Source: Armatimonadota bacterium
Lineage (GTDB): Bacteria; Armatimonadota; SYMT01
Assembly: GCA_020696885.1 (NCBI GenBank)
Contig: JAJFMS010000023.1
Span: 1 to 11,750 of the forward strand
Reading direction: 5' to 3'
Length of the DNA stretch: 11,750 nt
In this document: piece after piece, positions 1 through 6,370 of the stretch
Position numbering within the stretch: position 1 is the first letter of the stretch
Layout: each line of letters begins with the position of its first letter
Program-made: the position numbers and the translations under genes
The notes under the pieces: model-generated
The model's database searches: none
Told to the model about the DNA's origin: nothing
What the model saw: only the letters and a program-made list of their open reading frames with translations

Positions 1-921
1 GACCTCGGTGTTCCACGGCTCCACGATCAGCACCGGACGCTCGCCCGGGGCCAGTCGGAACCGGAGCGAGCGCGGGCTCCCCTCTTCCCGCTGGCGGCGC
101 AGCAGGGAGAGCACTTCGGCCAGGGTCTCCGCGCTCAGCGTAACGTCCACGGTGCCGAACGCGGCGGCGGACTGCACCTGCAGGAAGCCGCGCACCCAGG
201 AAGGCGGCAGGTCGATCTTCTTCTCGACCGCCTCCCCGGCACCGGTGGCGAGCGTCACGCCCTCCGCGCCGATCTGCAGCCAGGCAGGGCGGTAGTTGCG
301 TACCCGCTCCATCTCCCGCGCCAGGGTGCGGCTGAAGTCGATGTTCGTGGTGCCGTACGCCACGTCGCCCAGCACTTCCAGGCGGTCCGACGGCACCGTG
401 ACCCGGCCGTAGCTCGACTCGTCCTGCGAGAAGACCTCGAAGATCAGGGCGTCCGGGTGGACGCTCACCACCGGGTCGAGCACGTACCACGCCTCTTTGT
501 CGTTCTTCCAGAGCCAGTCGAAGTAGCGGCGCTTGGTCTTCTGGTAGTCCGCGCCCGCAGTCGCCCTTTCCAACTCCCGGATCTCCCGGCCCAGTTCCGC
601 GACGCGCCGGGTGAGCTCTTCCCGCTGCTGGAGCAGGCCCGGCATCCGGGCGCGGCTGGCAGCGAGCTGCGGGGCCAGCTCGTCCAGGTACCGCTCCTGC
701 ACCCACGCCTGGTAGGCGGTGTAGTCGCGGACCTTCGTGCGCAGGTCGCCCTGCACCACCTCGTACAGTGCCAGCATCAAGCGGGCGTAGGAGAGGCTCT
801 CGCGGACCATCGCCTGGAGGAACACCGGCGGCCGGTGCTGCTCCGCAGCCACGTCCAGGCGGAGGCCGTCCGCTGCCATCGTGGCCGAGCTCGGGTGGGA
901 GTAAGACTGCGTGAAGTGCAT
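1..921 (-). CDS. Uncharacterised protein with central coiled-coil segment (C-terminus cut by window edge)
   Basis: This frame is open for 307 codons from an ATG at 921 to the left edge with no stop, so the C-terminus is missing. The protein starts MHFTQSYSHPSSATMAADGL and has no signal peptide or membrane segment. Residues about 30-85 look helical. Residues about 90-125 are rich in E, R, L and Q with heptad-like spacing (LLQQREELTRRVAELGREI), suggesting a coiled coil. Residues 130-180 carry an aromatic patch (RRYFDWLWKNDKEAWYVLDP), and the rest alternates beta-like and helical stretches. The stop of the upstream gene lies only 6 nt before this ATG, and a GGGAG inside that gene's end (937-933) could serve as ribosome-binding site, so the two genes are almost certainly co-transcribed. 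I do not recognise the family. A soluble cytoplasmic partner of the propeller-HEAT protein is an inference from gene order only. Confidence 0.85.
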   Translation of the reverse strand, partial: MHFTQSYSHPSSATMAADGLRLDVAAEQHRPPVFLQAMVRESLSYARLMLALYEVVQGDLRTKVRDYTAYQAWVQERYLDELAPQLAASRARMPGLLQQREELTRRVAELGREIRELERATAGADYQKTKRRYFDWLWKNDKEAWYVLDPVVSVHPDALIFEVFSQDESSYGRVTVPSDRLEVLGDVAYGTTNIDFSRTLAREMERVRNYRPAWLQIGAEGVTLATGAGEAVEKKIDLPPSWVRGFLQVQSAAAFGTVDVTLSAETLAEVLSLLRRQREEGSPRSLRFRLAPGERPVLIVEPWNTEV

Positions 922-927
922 CGCTGG

Positions 928-3900
928 TTAGACTCCCGCTACTCCCTCGACCTCGATCCCCTCGATCGGCTGTCCTGCTACGGCGAGCCGCGCCAGCTCT
1001 CCAAGCGCCCATTCGGCATCTCGTGGTGTGCCGCTCCGGGCGAGGTCCAGGAGCAGCGGCACGTCGGCCGCGCCGGAGCGCGACAGGCGAGACTTCACCT
1101 GCTCCTTCGCCCGCCGGCCGCGGTTCCGTCCCCGCAGCACGCCGCGGTCGAACTCGCGCACCTCTTCCGGGGCCGCCGTGTCCCCGGGGCCCAGCTCCAG
1201 GAGCAGGTCCGCCACGAAGCGGTTCATCTCCGCGTCCCCATGCTCGGCCAGGGCGCGCACCAGCTCCGGGCGAGGAAGCGACGCGATGCGGAGGCCGATG
1301 AATGCGCGGCCCAGCGCCCGGGTGGAGCGCTCCGGGCTGTCGCAGAGCGCCAGGGCATAGGAGAGCTCCGCCTCCGCTCCGGGCTCCACCGCCTCGAAGA
1401 AGCCGCGGCCCAGCTCTACGGATGCGGGGACGCCGGACTCCAGGAGCTTCAAGGCGAATGGGAGGTCGATGCCCTCTTCGCGGGCCCGGGCCAGGGCCGG
1501 CTCTCGAACCCGCGGCAGTGGGTGGGTGGCCGCGGTCAGCAGCCCGCCGGAGCCGCGCGGGAGCTGCGCCAGGTGGATGAGCAGCCACTCGTGCAGCAGG
1601 GTTTCGAACGGGGCGTCCGTGATCTCCAGGACGCCGGGATCGTCCACCAGGAGCAGGGAAGCCGCAACGGTGTAATCGTCGAGCAGCCGATCCTGGAGCG
1701 CGGCATCGGTCAGCGCCGCCGGGACCGCCTTCCAGAAGGCGCTCATCTTGCCGGCCCGCCGCAGCCCGGCCAGCACAGAGCCCTTCACGGACGCCCATTG
1801 CGCATCCGAGAGCACCTGGATCAAGGGGAAGAGCCCGGCCACCGGAACGGAGGCGGCCACCACTTCCATCGCCTCGGCGGAGAGCAGCGCTGCCAGCGAG
1901 GGGGTACCCGCCACGCGCTCGGCGAGGCGGTTGACATCCAGCCCGGAGCGGCCGAGCAACTCCAGCGCGATCCCGGAGCCCAGGGCGGTCCGTAAGGCCG
2001 GCGCTTCGCCGGGAGCCGCGAGCACGGCCTCCCACACCACCGCCAGCAGCTTCTGCTCTGCGTTCAGCGCCTGCAGCAGCCGCCAGCCGGCCTCCCGGAC
2101 CGACGCGTCTTCAGCCGTGACGAGGGCCAGGGCCGTCTGCTGGGATAGCTTCGCGCGCCGCAGCCCCGCGACCAGCGCCTGCCACGCGGGTTCCAGGCGC
2201 TCCACGGGAAGCTGGGCCCACACGCTCAGCCAGCCGAGAAGGGATCCGGGAGTCACGGCCCGGAACGCCGCGAGGAGGAGCTGTACCAGTTCAGGATGCG
2301 GAGAGGCGCCGAGGCGCCCGGCGATCGGCAGGAGCAGGTCGCTGGTGATGAAGGGAACGAACGACTGCGCGAGTAAAGCTGCGGCTGCCACAACGCGCCG
2401 CGGGATCACTTCCCCATCACACCCGGCGGCCACCAACTCCGTGAGGGTGCCCGCGAACGGACGCGCCCAGTTCGGCGAGCCGGCGCGCGGTAGGAGGAGG
2501 GGCAGGGTCCGGGTGCGAACGGCGGCACTGCTGTAGTAGAACGCCCGTGCCGAAAGCTCCCCGCCGGGCTTCTCCCCCGCTTCGATCTCCGCGACGGTCG
2601 CGGCGACGGCGACGTGCTGCAGCAGCGGCGACGGGCTGCGCAGGAACTGCAGGCGCACTTCGGGGCTCGACGCCGGCACCGGCGCGTCGTTGCCCTGGAG
2701 GACCTTCAGCATCGCTTCGTAAGTGGGCCACGCCAGCCCGGGCTGCGCGTAGAGCTGAGCCGCCAGGTCCGGGCGCCGATCCCAGGCCTCCGGGGCGCGC
2801 TCCTCGCGCGTGCGCCGCAGCGAGCCGCGCCGGGGCTCGCGCTCCCGGTAAGGACCGCGGCCGTGCCGGATCTGCCGGTAACGGTCGGACCCGCCGTAGA
2901 GCAGGTCCACCGACACCCACTGATAGCGGAGGTCCGGAGCTTTGCCTGTGCTCCCCGCCAGCGCCAGCGTGTGGAACGCCGTCTCCACGAACCGGTCCGG
3001 ATCGGTCTTCGCCATCCGCCGCAGCAGGCGGCGGGCGCGGCGCTTCAGGTACTCGATCGTGCGCTCGCTGGGGGGAACCCCCAGCTCTGCCGGCCGGGCG
3101 GGATGCGCGATGCTGTAGGTCTTCCAGGCGGAGTACTGGGAGATCACGTGCAGGGCGTCGCCAGCCACCGCGACCAGCGGGCCGGGACCCACGTACCACG
3201 AAGTGGAGCTGGTGAGACGCCCGGCCTGGCTGAGGGCATAAACGGCGACCATCCCCTGGGTGAGACCCACATACAGGTGGCCGCCGTGCTCCGCGGCGCT
3301 GCGCACCCGCGCCGCCTCATAGGGTAGCTCCACCACCTGGTGCGCAAGCTGCGGGGCGGGGCTCCCGTAGACGGGAGCGGGCGGGGTGCCGGCGCTCATC
3401 TCGGCGGCCGCGCGGACGAAAAGGTTCGCCACGCGCCCCAGGAACCCCGGTCGCGCTTCAGGCGGTGGAGGGGCGGGCGGCGGCGGGGCCGAGGGCTCCG
3501 CCTGGCGAGCTCCGACCGGATCGATCCGCCAGACGGTGCGTCCGCGCTTCCCGAGTTCCAGGTACCGCCCTTCCACCAGGACGCCGACCGCATCCACGCG
3601 GTGGAACTCGCGCGGCAGCGTGGTGTTCGGATCCGCCAGGTCGAACAGGTGAACTCCGGCAGCCTTGCCCTGGCCCGCCTGGCTGGAGACGTACGCCCGC
3701 CCCTGTGCCACGGCGACGCCGGTGAGATCCGGCACCGCGAGGGAAGCGACCTGGGCGGGTCGCCCCGGCTCGCTGACGTCGAAGATCCGGAAGCGGCCGC
3801 GCTCCGGACCCACGCCCTCCGCCAGGAGCAGCCAGCGGTCGTGGATCGCCAGTCCTTTGAGGTTGCGGACCTCCACGGCGCCGATGTCAATCGGCCGGGC

Positions 3901-4374
3901 CGGATCGGTCAGGCCCAGGATCAGCACCCGGTCGGCGGCGTTGCGGCCTCCCTGCACCTCCACGTAGGCCCGGTTGCCGACCAGCTCCACGCGCTTACAC
4001 GGGCCGGGGTTCTCCCGGCTGACGACCTTGGGCAGCACCGGATCCGAGAGATCCAGCACCACGATCCCGCCGGCGCAAAGCACGCACGCGTAGGGGTGCG
4101 CCACGGCGACGGCCAGCGCGCCGGTTACGTTTGGGGGATCCGGAGTCGCCTCCGCCGTCAGGTCACGCGGATCGACCTCGTCAAGGCGCGCGATCAGCGC
4201 TCCAAGGACCGCGGGAGTAGCTGCCGTCTCGGCATCCTTGTACAGGCCTTTGAAGTGCCGCCAGGGACCGTAGACGAGCGGGGTCCCCCTGGCGAACGCG
4301 AGGAGCGCGGCCTCATCCTCCGCGGTGGCGTTTGGCAGAAGGCTGCGCGCCTGGGCTGCATCCATGGAGCTCAT
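928..4374 (-). CDS. LVIVD-repeat beta-propeller / HEAT-like repeat fusion protein
   Basis: This is a large 1148-residue protein with no signal peptide. Residues about 85-285 contain propeller-type repeats ending in the LVIVD-like pattern of a hydrophobic strand plus D-x-S/T-D/E-P: IVVLDLSDPVLP (104-115), VLILGLTDPARP (150-161), FRIFDVSEPGRP (195-206) and VHLFDLADP (241-249). A proline tract (PPPPAPPPP, about 297-305) separates this from further propeller-like strands (345-430). From about residue 440 to the end it is almost all amphipathic, Leu/Ala-rich helix pairs resembling HEAT/ARM repeats. A strongly basic stretch (RGVLRGRNRGRRAKEQVKSR, about 1078-1097) lies near the C-terminus. No catalytic motif is visible, so a protein-binding scaffold is the likely role. 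ATG at 4374 and ATG at 4365 (residue 4) are both possible starts and neither has a good Shine-Dalgarno site. The gene follows a 368-nt non-coding region and leads into the coiled-coil gene. Similar propeller/HEAT proteins occur near MoxR-VWA-SWIM clusters as far as I recall. That link is unproven here. Confidence 0.9.
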   Translation of the reverse strand: MSSMDAAQARSLLPNATAEDEAALLAFARGTPLVYGPWRHFKGLYKDAETAATPAVLGALIARLDEVDPRDLTAEATPDPPNVTGALAVAVAHPYACVLCAGGIVVLDLSDPVLPKVVSRENPGPCKRVELVGNRAYVEVQGGRNAADRVLILGLTDPARPIDIGAVEVRNLKGLAIHDRWLLLAEGVGPERGRFRIFDVSEPGRPAQVASLAVPDLTGVAVAQGRAYVSSQAGQGKAAGVHLFDLADPNTTLPREFHRVDAVGVLVEGRYLELGKRGRTVWRIDPVGARQAEPSAPPPPAPPPPEARPGFLGRVANLFVRAAAEMSAGTPPAPVYGSPAPQLAHQVVELPYEAARVRSAAEHGGHLYVGLTQGMVAVYALSQAGRLTSSTSWYVGPGPLVAVAGDALHVISQYSAWKTYSIAHPARPAELGVPPSERTIEYLKRRARRLLRRMAKTDPDRFVETAFHTLALAGSTGKAPDLRYQWVSVDLLYGGSDRYRQIRHGRGPYREREPRRGSLRRTREERAPEAWDRRPDLAAQLYAQPGLAWPTYEAMLKVLQGNDAPVPASSPEVRLQFLRSPSPLLQHVAVAATVAEIEAGEKPGGELSARAFYYSSAAVRTRTLPLLLPRAGSPNWARPFAGTLTELVAAGCDGEVIPRRVVAAAALLAQSFVPFITSDLLLPIAGRLGASPHPELVQLLLAAFRAVTPGSLLGWLSVWAQLPVERLEPAWQALVAGLRRAKLSQQTALALVTAEDASVREAGWRLLQALNAEQKLLAVVWEAVLAAPGEAPALRTALGSGIALELLGRSGLDVNRLAERVAGTPSLAALLSAEAMEVVAASVPVAGLFPLIQVLSDAQWASVKGSVLAGLRRAGKMSAFWKAVPAALTDAALQDRLLDDYTVAASLLLVDDPGVLEITDAPFETLLHEWLLIHLAQLPRGSGGLLTAATHPLPRVREPALARAREEGIDLPFALKLLESGVPASVELGRGFFEAVEPGAEAELSYALALCDSPERSTRALGRAFIGLRIASLPRPELVRALAEHGDAEMNRFVADLLLELGPGDTAAPEEVREFDRGVLRGRNRGRRAKEQVKSRLSRSGAADVPLLLDLARSGTPRDAEWALGELARLAVAGQPIEGIEVEGVAGV

Positions 4375-4482
4375 CGCGGGCGATCCGATAGCGAGTGATC
4401 GAAGCGAGGACGAAAGGTTGGAAGGGCCGGGGAGGCGAAATCGTGCTACTTACCTGCCCGGGACCGGGGCCGATCACTGTAG

Positions 4483-4569
4483 GCGCGTCGGCCGGGTATA
4501 CGTCCGGTAGTCGAAGTGGACCACGTCGCCTCAGCGCATCGACTACCGGACGTATACCCGCTGACGCGC
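4483..4569. repeat. Near-perfect long inverted repeat (extragenic palindrome)
   Basis: The left arm 4483-4514 and right arm 4539-4569 are reverse complements. A perfect 22-bp core (4493-4514 against 4539-4560, including TATACGTCCGGTAGTCGA) is extended outward by GCGCGTC/GACGCGC with a small imperfection of one extra base and one mismatch. The 24-nt spacer holds a nested mini-dyad, GTGG-A-CCAC (4516-4524). No T-tract follows on either strand and no target-site duplication is evident at the edges. It would form a very stable hairpin in RNA from either strand. It could be an mRNA leader hairpin, a REP/BIME-like extragenic palindrome, a small miniature mobile element, or a protein-binding site. 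Confidence 0.9.
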
Positions 4570-4581
4570 TGAGTGGCATCG

Positions 4582-4618
4582 GTGGCCGGTGCTGTGAAGT
4601 AGGCTTCACCGCAGCCAC
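4582..4618. repeat. Imperfect stem-loop in the leader region
   Basis: GTGGC (4582-4586) pairs with GCCAC (4614-4618), and GTGAAG (4594-4599) pairs with CTTCAC (4604-4609) around a 4-nt loop. An unequal internal loop lies between the two helices. It sits 13 nt from the large inverted repeat and abuts the small hairpin at 4618-4630, making a run of three foldable units. Confidence 0.5.
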
Positions 4619-4630
4619 GGCGAAACGCCG
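4618..4630. repeat. Small perfect hairpin CGGCG-AAA-CGCCG
   Basis: Five perfect base pairs close a three-base loop. It is the first foldable unit downstream of the putative minus-strand promoter at 4683-4711. At high GC, five base pairs alone is weak evidence. It is listed because it adjoins two larger dyads. Confidence 0.4.
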
Positions 4631-4682
4631 CAGACTGAATGCTAGCAACACCCGCCTCCCCACAAAGCCCTATCCAGCCGGG

Positions 4683-4711
4683 ATTATAGCCGATGTAGCG
4701 CAAGTTCGCCA
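4683..4711 (-). promoter_or_regulatory. Putative sigma70-type promoter for the propeller-HEAT operon
   Basis: A perfect TATAAT is read on the minus strand at 4688-4683. With a 17-nt spacer the -35 hexamer is TGGCGA (4711-4706), three of six matches to TTGACA. The expected start of transcription is near 4676, about 300 nt upstream of the ATG at 4374. A perfect -10 box is unlikely by chance in DNA this GC-rich, and it lies in the only long non-coding gap. The weak -35 suggests an activator or a chance match. Confidence 0.45.
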
Positions 4712-4726
4712 CACAATATCGCGAAC
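4704..4726. promoter_or_regulatory. Operator-like dyad over the putative -35 box
   Basis: GTTCGC (4704-4709) and GCGAAC (4721-4726) form a perfect 6-bp dyad with an 11-bp centre. The half-site centres are about 17 bp apart and the left arm overlaps the predicted -35 hexamer at 4706-4711. This geometry suits a dimeric regulator. No regulator gene is seen in the window. It could instead be a weak hairpin behind the TPR gene, whose stop is at 4743. Confidence 0.3.
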
Positions 4727-4742
4727 GTTTTCAGGAACACGC

Positions 4743-5675
4743 TCAGGGCTTGCGCTTGGCGAGTATTGCGGCATGGACGCGGGCCACGTCGCCCATGTAG
4801 CCGTTCGCGTCGGCACGGTCGGCTGCTTTGAGGATATGCTCGCGGGCTCTGGTCATCTCGCCGGCCGCCTCGAAGTAGATGCCGAGATACAGGTGCGCGT
4901 AAAAGCGGGGCTCTCCCGCCCGGGTCTTCATGGGCGCGGCCTCCGCGGCAGCCAGCACTTCCCCGGGCTCGGCCTTACCGGCGAACATGCGGTGTACCTG
5001 GGCCATCGGGATCCGCGCGTCGCCGGTGATCGGGATCAGCTTCGCTTTCGCCGCCGCCAGGCTCTCCGCGCGGGCGGTGCACAGAAAGTGCCAGACCGCT
5101 TTCTCAACATCCTGGGTATTCACGGTATGGTGGAGCGCGAACTGCCGCTGGCCGTCCGCGAAGCGACCGGCGTAATACAGCGCAATGCCGCGCTGCCAGT
5201 GGTGCGGCTTCTGGCTCGGCTGCAGCTCCAGGTAGCGGTCGAAGTCTGCGAGACACTCGGTAATCTGACCCGCCCGGAACCGCTCCTCGCCCCGCCGCTG
5301 CCACGCTTCCGGCCGCTTGGGGTCGAGCTCCAGCACGCGGGTCCAGTCCGCGATGGAGCGGGCGTAATCCCGCCGCAGCCCGTAGATGTGCGCCCGCAGT
5401 GCCCAGGCCTGCGGCTGCTTGGGATCCGCCTCGATCGCCCGGGCGGCCAGGGTCGTCGCCTGGGCCAACTCCCCACGCTCCAACGCCGCGAGCGCCTCCG
5501 AAGCGAGCGACGGCGGCTCTTCGGCCTGGAGGGGCGCCGGAGACGCAAGCAGCACCGCCAGCCCCAGCCGAGCGGCGCTCACAATCACGCCCCGGCGGGA
5601 GACGCCGGAGGGCAGGGGCTTCTCCTCGCCCAATTCGCCTCGGCGTGGTGCGTGCCTCACGGCCCTTAGAACCAT
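4743..5675 (-). CDS. NlpI-like tetratricopeptide-repeat protein, probably exported
   Basis: The 310-residue product begins with an export signal of twin-arginine appearance: SRRGVI at residues 26-31, a hydrophobic run to about 45, and a likely cleavage site after LQA (49-51). TPR units follow at about 55-87, 88-121, 122-155 and 157-189, each with the W/L-G/A-Y/F-A-P pattern and ending in DP or similar. Another lies near 257-289. The segment WQRGIALYYAGRFADGQRQF and the downstream FAGK block match what I recall of planctomycete-type NlpI-like TPR proteins, which act as adaptor scaffolds. The ATG at 5675 overlaps the upstream gene's stop by 10 nt (ATGGTTCTAA) and has no Shine-Dalgarno site, so it would depend on translational coupling. 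A CTG at 5615, preceded by GAGGAG at 6-nt spacing, would give a shorter, more typical Tat n-region. Confidence 0.88.
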   Translation of the reverse strand: MVLRAVRHAPRRGELGEEKPLPSGVSRRGVIVSAARLGLAVLLASPAPLQAEEPPSLASEALAALERGELAQATTLAARAIEADPKQPQAWALRAHIYGLRRDYARSIADWTRVLELDPKRPEAWQRRGEERFRAGQITECLADFDRYLELQPSQKPHHWQRGIALYYAGRFADGQRQFALHHTVNTQDVEKAVWHFLCTARAESLAAAKAKLIPITGDARIPMAQVHRMFAGKAEPGEVLAAAEAAPMKTRAGEPRFYAHLYLGIYFEAAGEMTRAREHILKAADRADANGYMGDVARVHAAILAKRKP

Positions 5676-6175
5676 CGGCGCGTGGGACGGCAGAGCAGAT
5701 CCAGGATCCAGGTGAGCTTCTCGTGCCGATCCACGGTGGCGGCGTTCGCGGCAGCCATCTCGGCCAGCGGGTCACCTTCCGCCGCGGCCGCAAGCTGCAG
5801 AGCCGCCTTCTTTCGGTCGGCCTCGCTGGCGTACTCGCTGCGGATCCGGGGCAGCTCGCCGCCGTCCAGCCAGAAACCGCCGCACCCGGGGCACTCATCC
5901 AACGCCACCTGTCGTTTGCCGCTGGCGAAGCGCCGCATCAGCACCACCTCGTCGCAGCGGGGACAGCCGCGCCGCGCGTCGTGGTCCACGCCGGCTCCCA
6001 CTGGCAGTGAGTGGATCTCGAGCAGGAACTCATCCACCTGCTCGTGCGGCTCGTCCACCTGCTTGAACTCGAGGCGATCGAACCAGATCCCCCCGCAGCC
6101 CTGGCGGCACACGTCCAGCACCACGCGGTGCGACTCGATCTCGATCAGGCCATTCCCGCAGGCTGGACATTCCAT
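5666..6175 (-). CDS. Double zf-TFIIB zinc-ribbon protein
   Basis: The 169-residue protein has two copies of the bacterial zf-TFIIB zinc ribbon. The first uses C3-x2-C6 and C23-x3-C27 and ends in GCGGIWFDRLEF. The second uses C71-x2-C74 and C95-x2-C98 and ends in CPGCGGFWLDGGEL. The GG-x-W-x-D tail after the second cysteine pair is the family signature. A charged linker joins the ribbons. The C-terminal 60 residues are an Ala/Glu/Lys-rich helix followed by WILDLLCRPTRRWF, which may be a weak amphipathic or membrane-associated end. GGAG (6185-6182) lies 6 nt before the ATG at 6175, a good ribosome-binding site. It is the first gene of a two-gene unit, overlapping the TPR gene by 10 nt. Its substrate is unknown. 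Members are usually annotated only as zinc-ribbon proteins. Confidence 0.92.
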   Translation of the reverse strand: MECPACGNGLIEIESHRVVLDVCRQGCGGIWFDRLEFKQVDEPHEQVDEFLLEIHSLPVGAGVDHDARRGCPRCDEVVLMRRFASGKRQVALDECPGCGGFWLDGGELPRIRSEYASEADRKKAALQLAAAAEGDPLAEMAAANAATVDRHEKLTWILDLLCRPTRRWF

Positions 6176-6181
6176 CGTCGT

Positions 6182-6185
6182 CTCC
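6182..6185 (-). promoter_or_regulatory. Shine-Dalgarno site fixing the zf-TFIIB start
   Basis: GGAG on the minus strand lies 6 nt upstream of the ATG at 6175, supporting that start. Confidence 0.65.
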
Positions 6186-6220
6186 GCTCACCCTAACATC
6201 GTGCACGAGTAACCGGTTGC

Positions 6221-6255
6221 TTAACGCTGCACCGGCGAATTCGTTACGCTGCACC
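6221..6255. promoter_or_regulatory. Direct repeat in divergent promoter region, operator-like
   Basis: TTAACGCTGCACC (6221-6233) recurs as GTTACGCTGCACC (6243-6255), 22 bp start to start, close to two helical turns. The shared core ACGCTGCACC is perfect. The repeats lie between the divergent zf-TFIIB gene (start 6175) and the small plus-strand gene (start 6371). A palindromic AACCGGTT (6211-6218) is adjacent. In-phase direct repeats in a divergent intergenic region suggest a regulator-binding site, but no regulator gene is present and no clear -35/-10 pair is seen. Confidence 0.4.
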
Positions 6256-6299
6256 CTATGAGCCCGGCAGCGTATTCTGTTACAACTTCCGCCGCCGAA

Positions 6300-6342
6300 G
6301 CACCTCCGGCAAGCCACACCGGCCAACTACCGCCGGAGGTGC
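6300..6342. repeat. 11-bp inverted repeat upstream of the small plus-strand gene
   Basis: GCACCTCCGGC (6300-6310) and GCCGGAGGTGC (6332-6342) are perfect reverse complements with a 21-nt spacer. The right arm contains GGAGG, a Shine-Dalgarno-like string. The gene's own purine run (GGGGGAG, 6351-6357) lies just outside the stem. No T-run follows. It could be a leader hairpin influencing translation of the 6371 gene, or a DNA-binding dyad. Confidence 0.6.
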
Positions 6343-6370
6343 ATTCAAACGGGGGAGAACATCAACGACC

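Larger units (their letters stand above)
4375..4676 (-). other. Candidate long structured 5' leader of the propeller-HEAT gene
   Basis: No convincing gene lies in 4375-4742. If the minus-strand TATAAT at 4688-4683 is a promoter, the transcript would begin near 4676 and carry about 300 nt before the ATG at 4374. Three foldable segments follow one another in that RNA: CGGCG-TTT-CGCCG (4630-4618), an imperfect stem with GTGGC and GTGAAG arms (4618-4582), and the large inverted repeat (4569-4483). I recognise no known riboswitch core and see no T-run that would make any hairpin an intrinsic terminator. The transcript is inferred, not shown. Confidence 0.35.

Noticed and set aside
457..1995. Long plus-strand open frame (512 codons)
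   Set aside because: It lies across the coiled-coil gene and the end of the propeller-HEAT gene on the other strand. Its translation is low-complexity Arg/Gly/Pro/His without domains, a GC-rich shadow.
3340..4398. Plus-strand open frame of 352 codons
   Set aside because: It is antisense to the LVIVD propeller coding region, whose repeat motifs are clear. No signal or domain is seen in the shadow.
4483..4569. Inverted repeat as intrinsic terminator or IS end
   Set aside because: No T-run follows on either strand, no transposase fragment is nearby and no target duplication flanks it, so neither label is supported.
4446..4712. Minus-strand frames (also 4313-4663) inside the intergenic gap
   Set aside because: Composition is Arg/Ser/Pro-rich with no domain, and they run through the inverted-repeat arms and the promoter-like TATAAT. 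One overlaps the start of the propeller gene.
4395..5669. Plus-strand open frame of 424 codons across the 4375-4742 gap and the TPR gene
   Set aside because: Most of it is antisense to a well-supported TPR protein and the part in the gap crosses the inverted repeat. No ribosome-binding site or domain.
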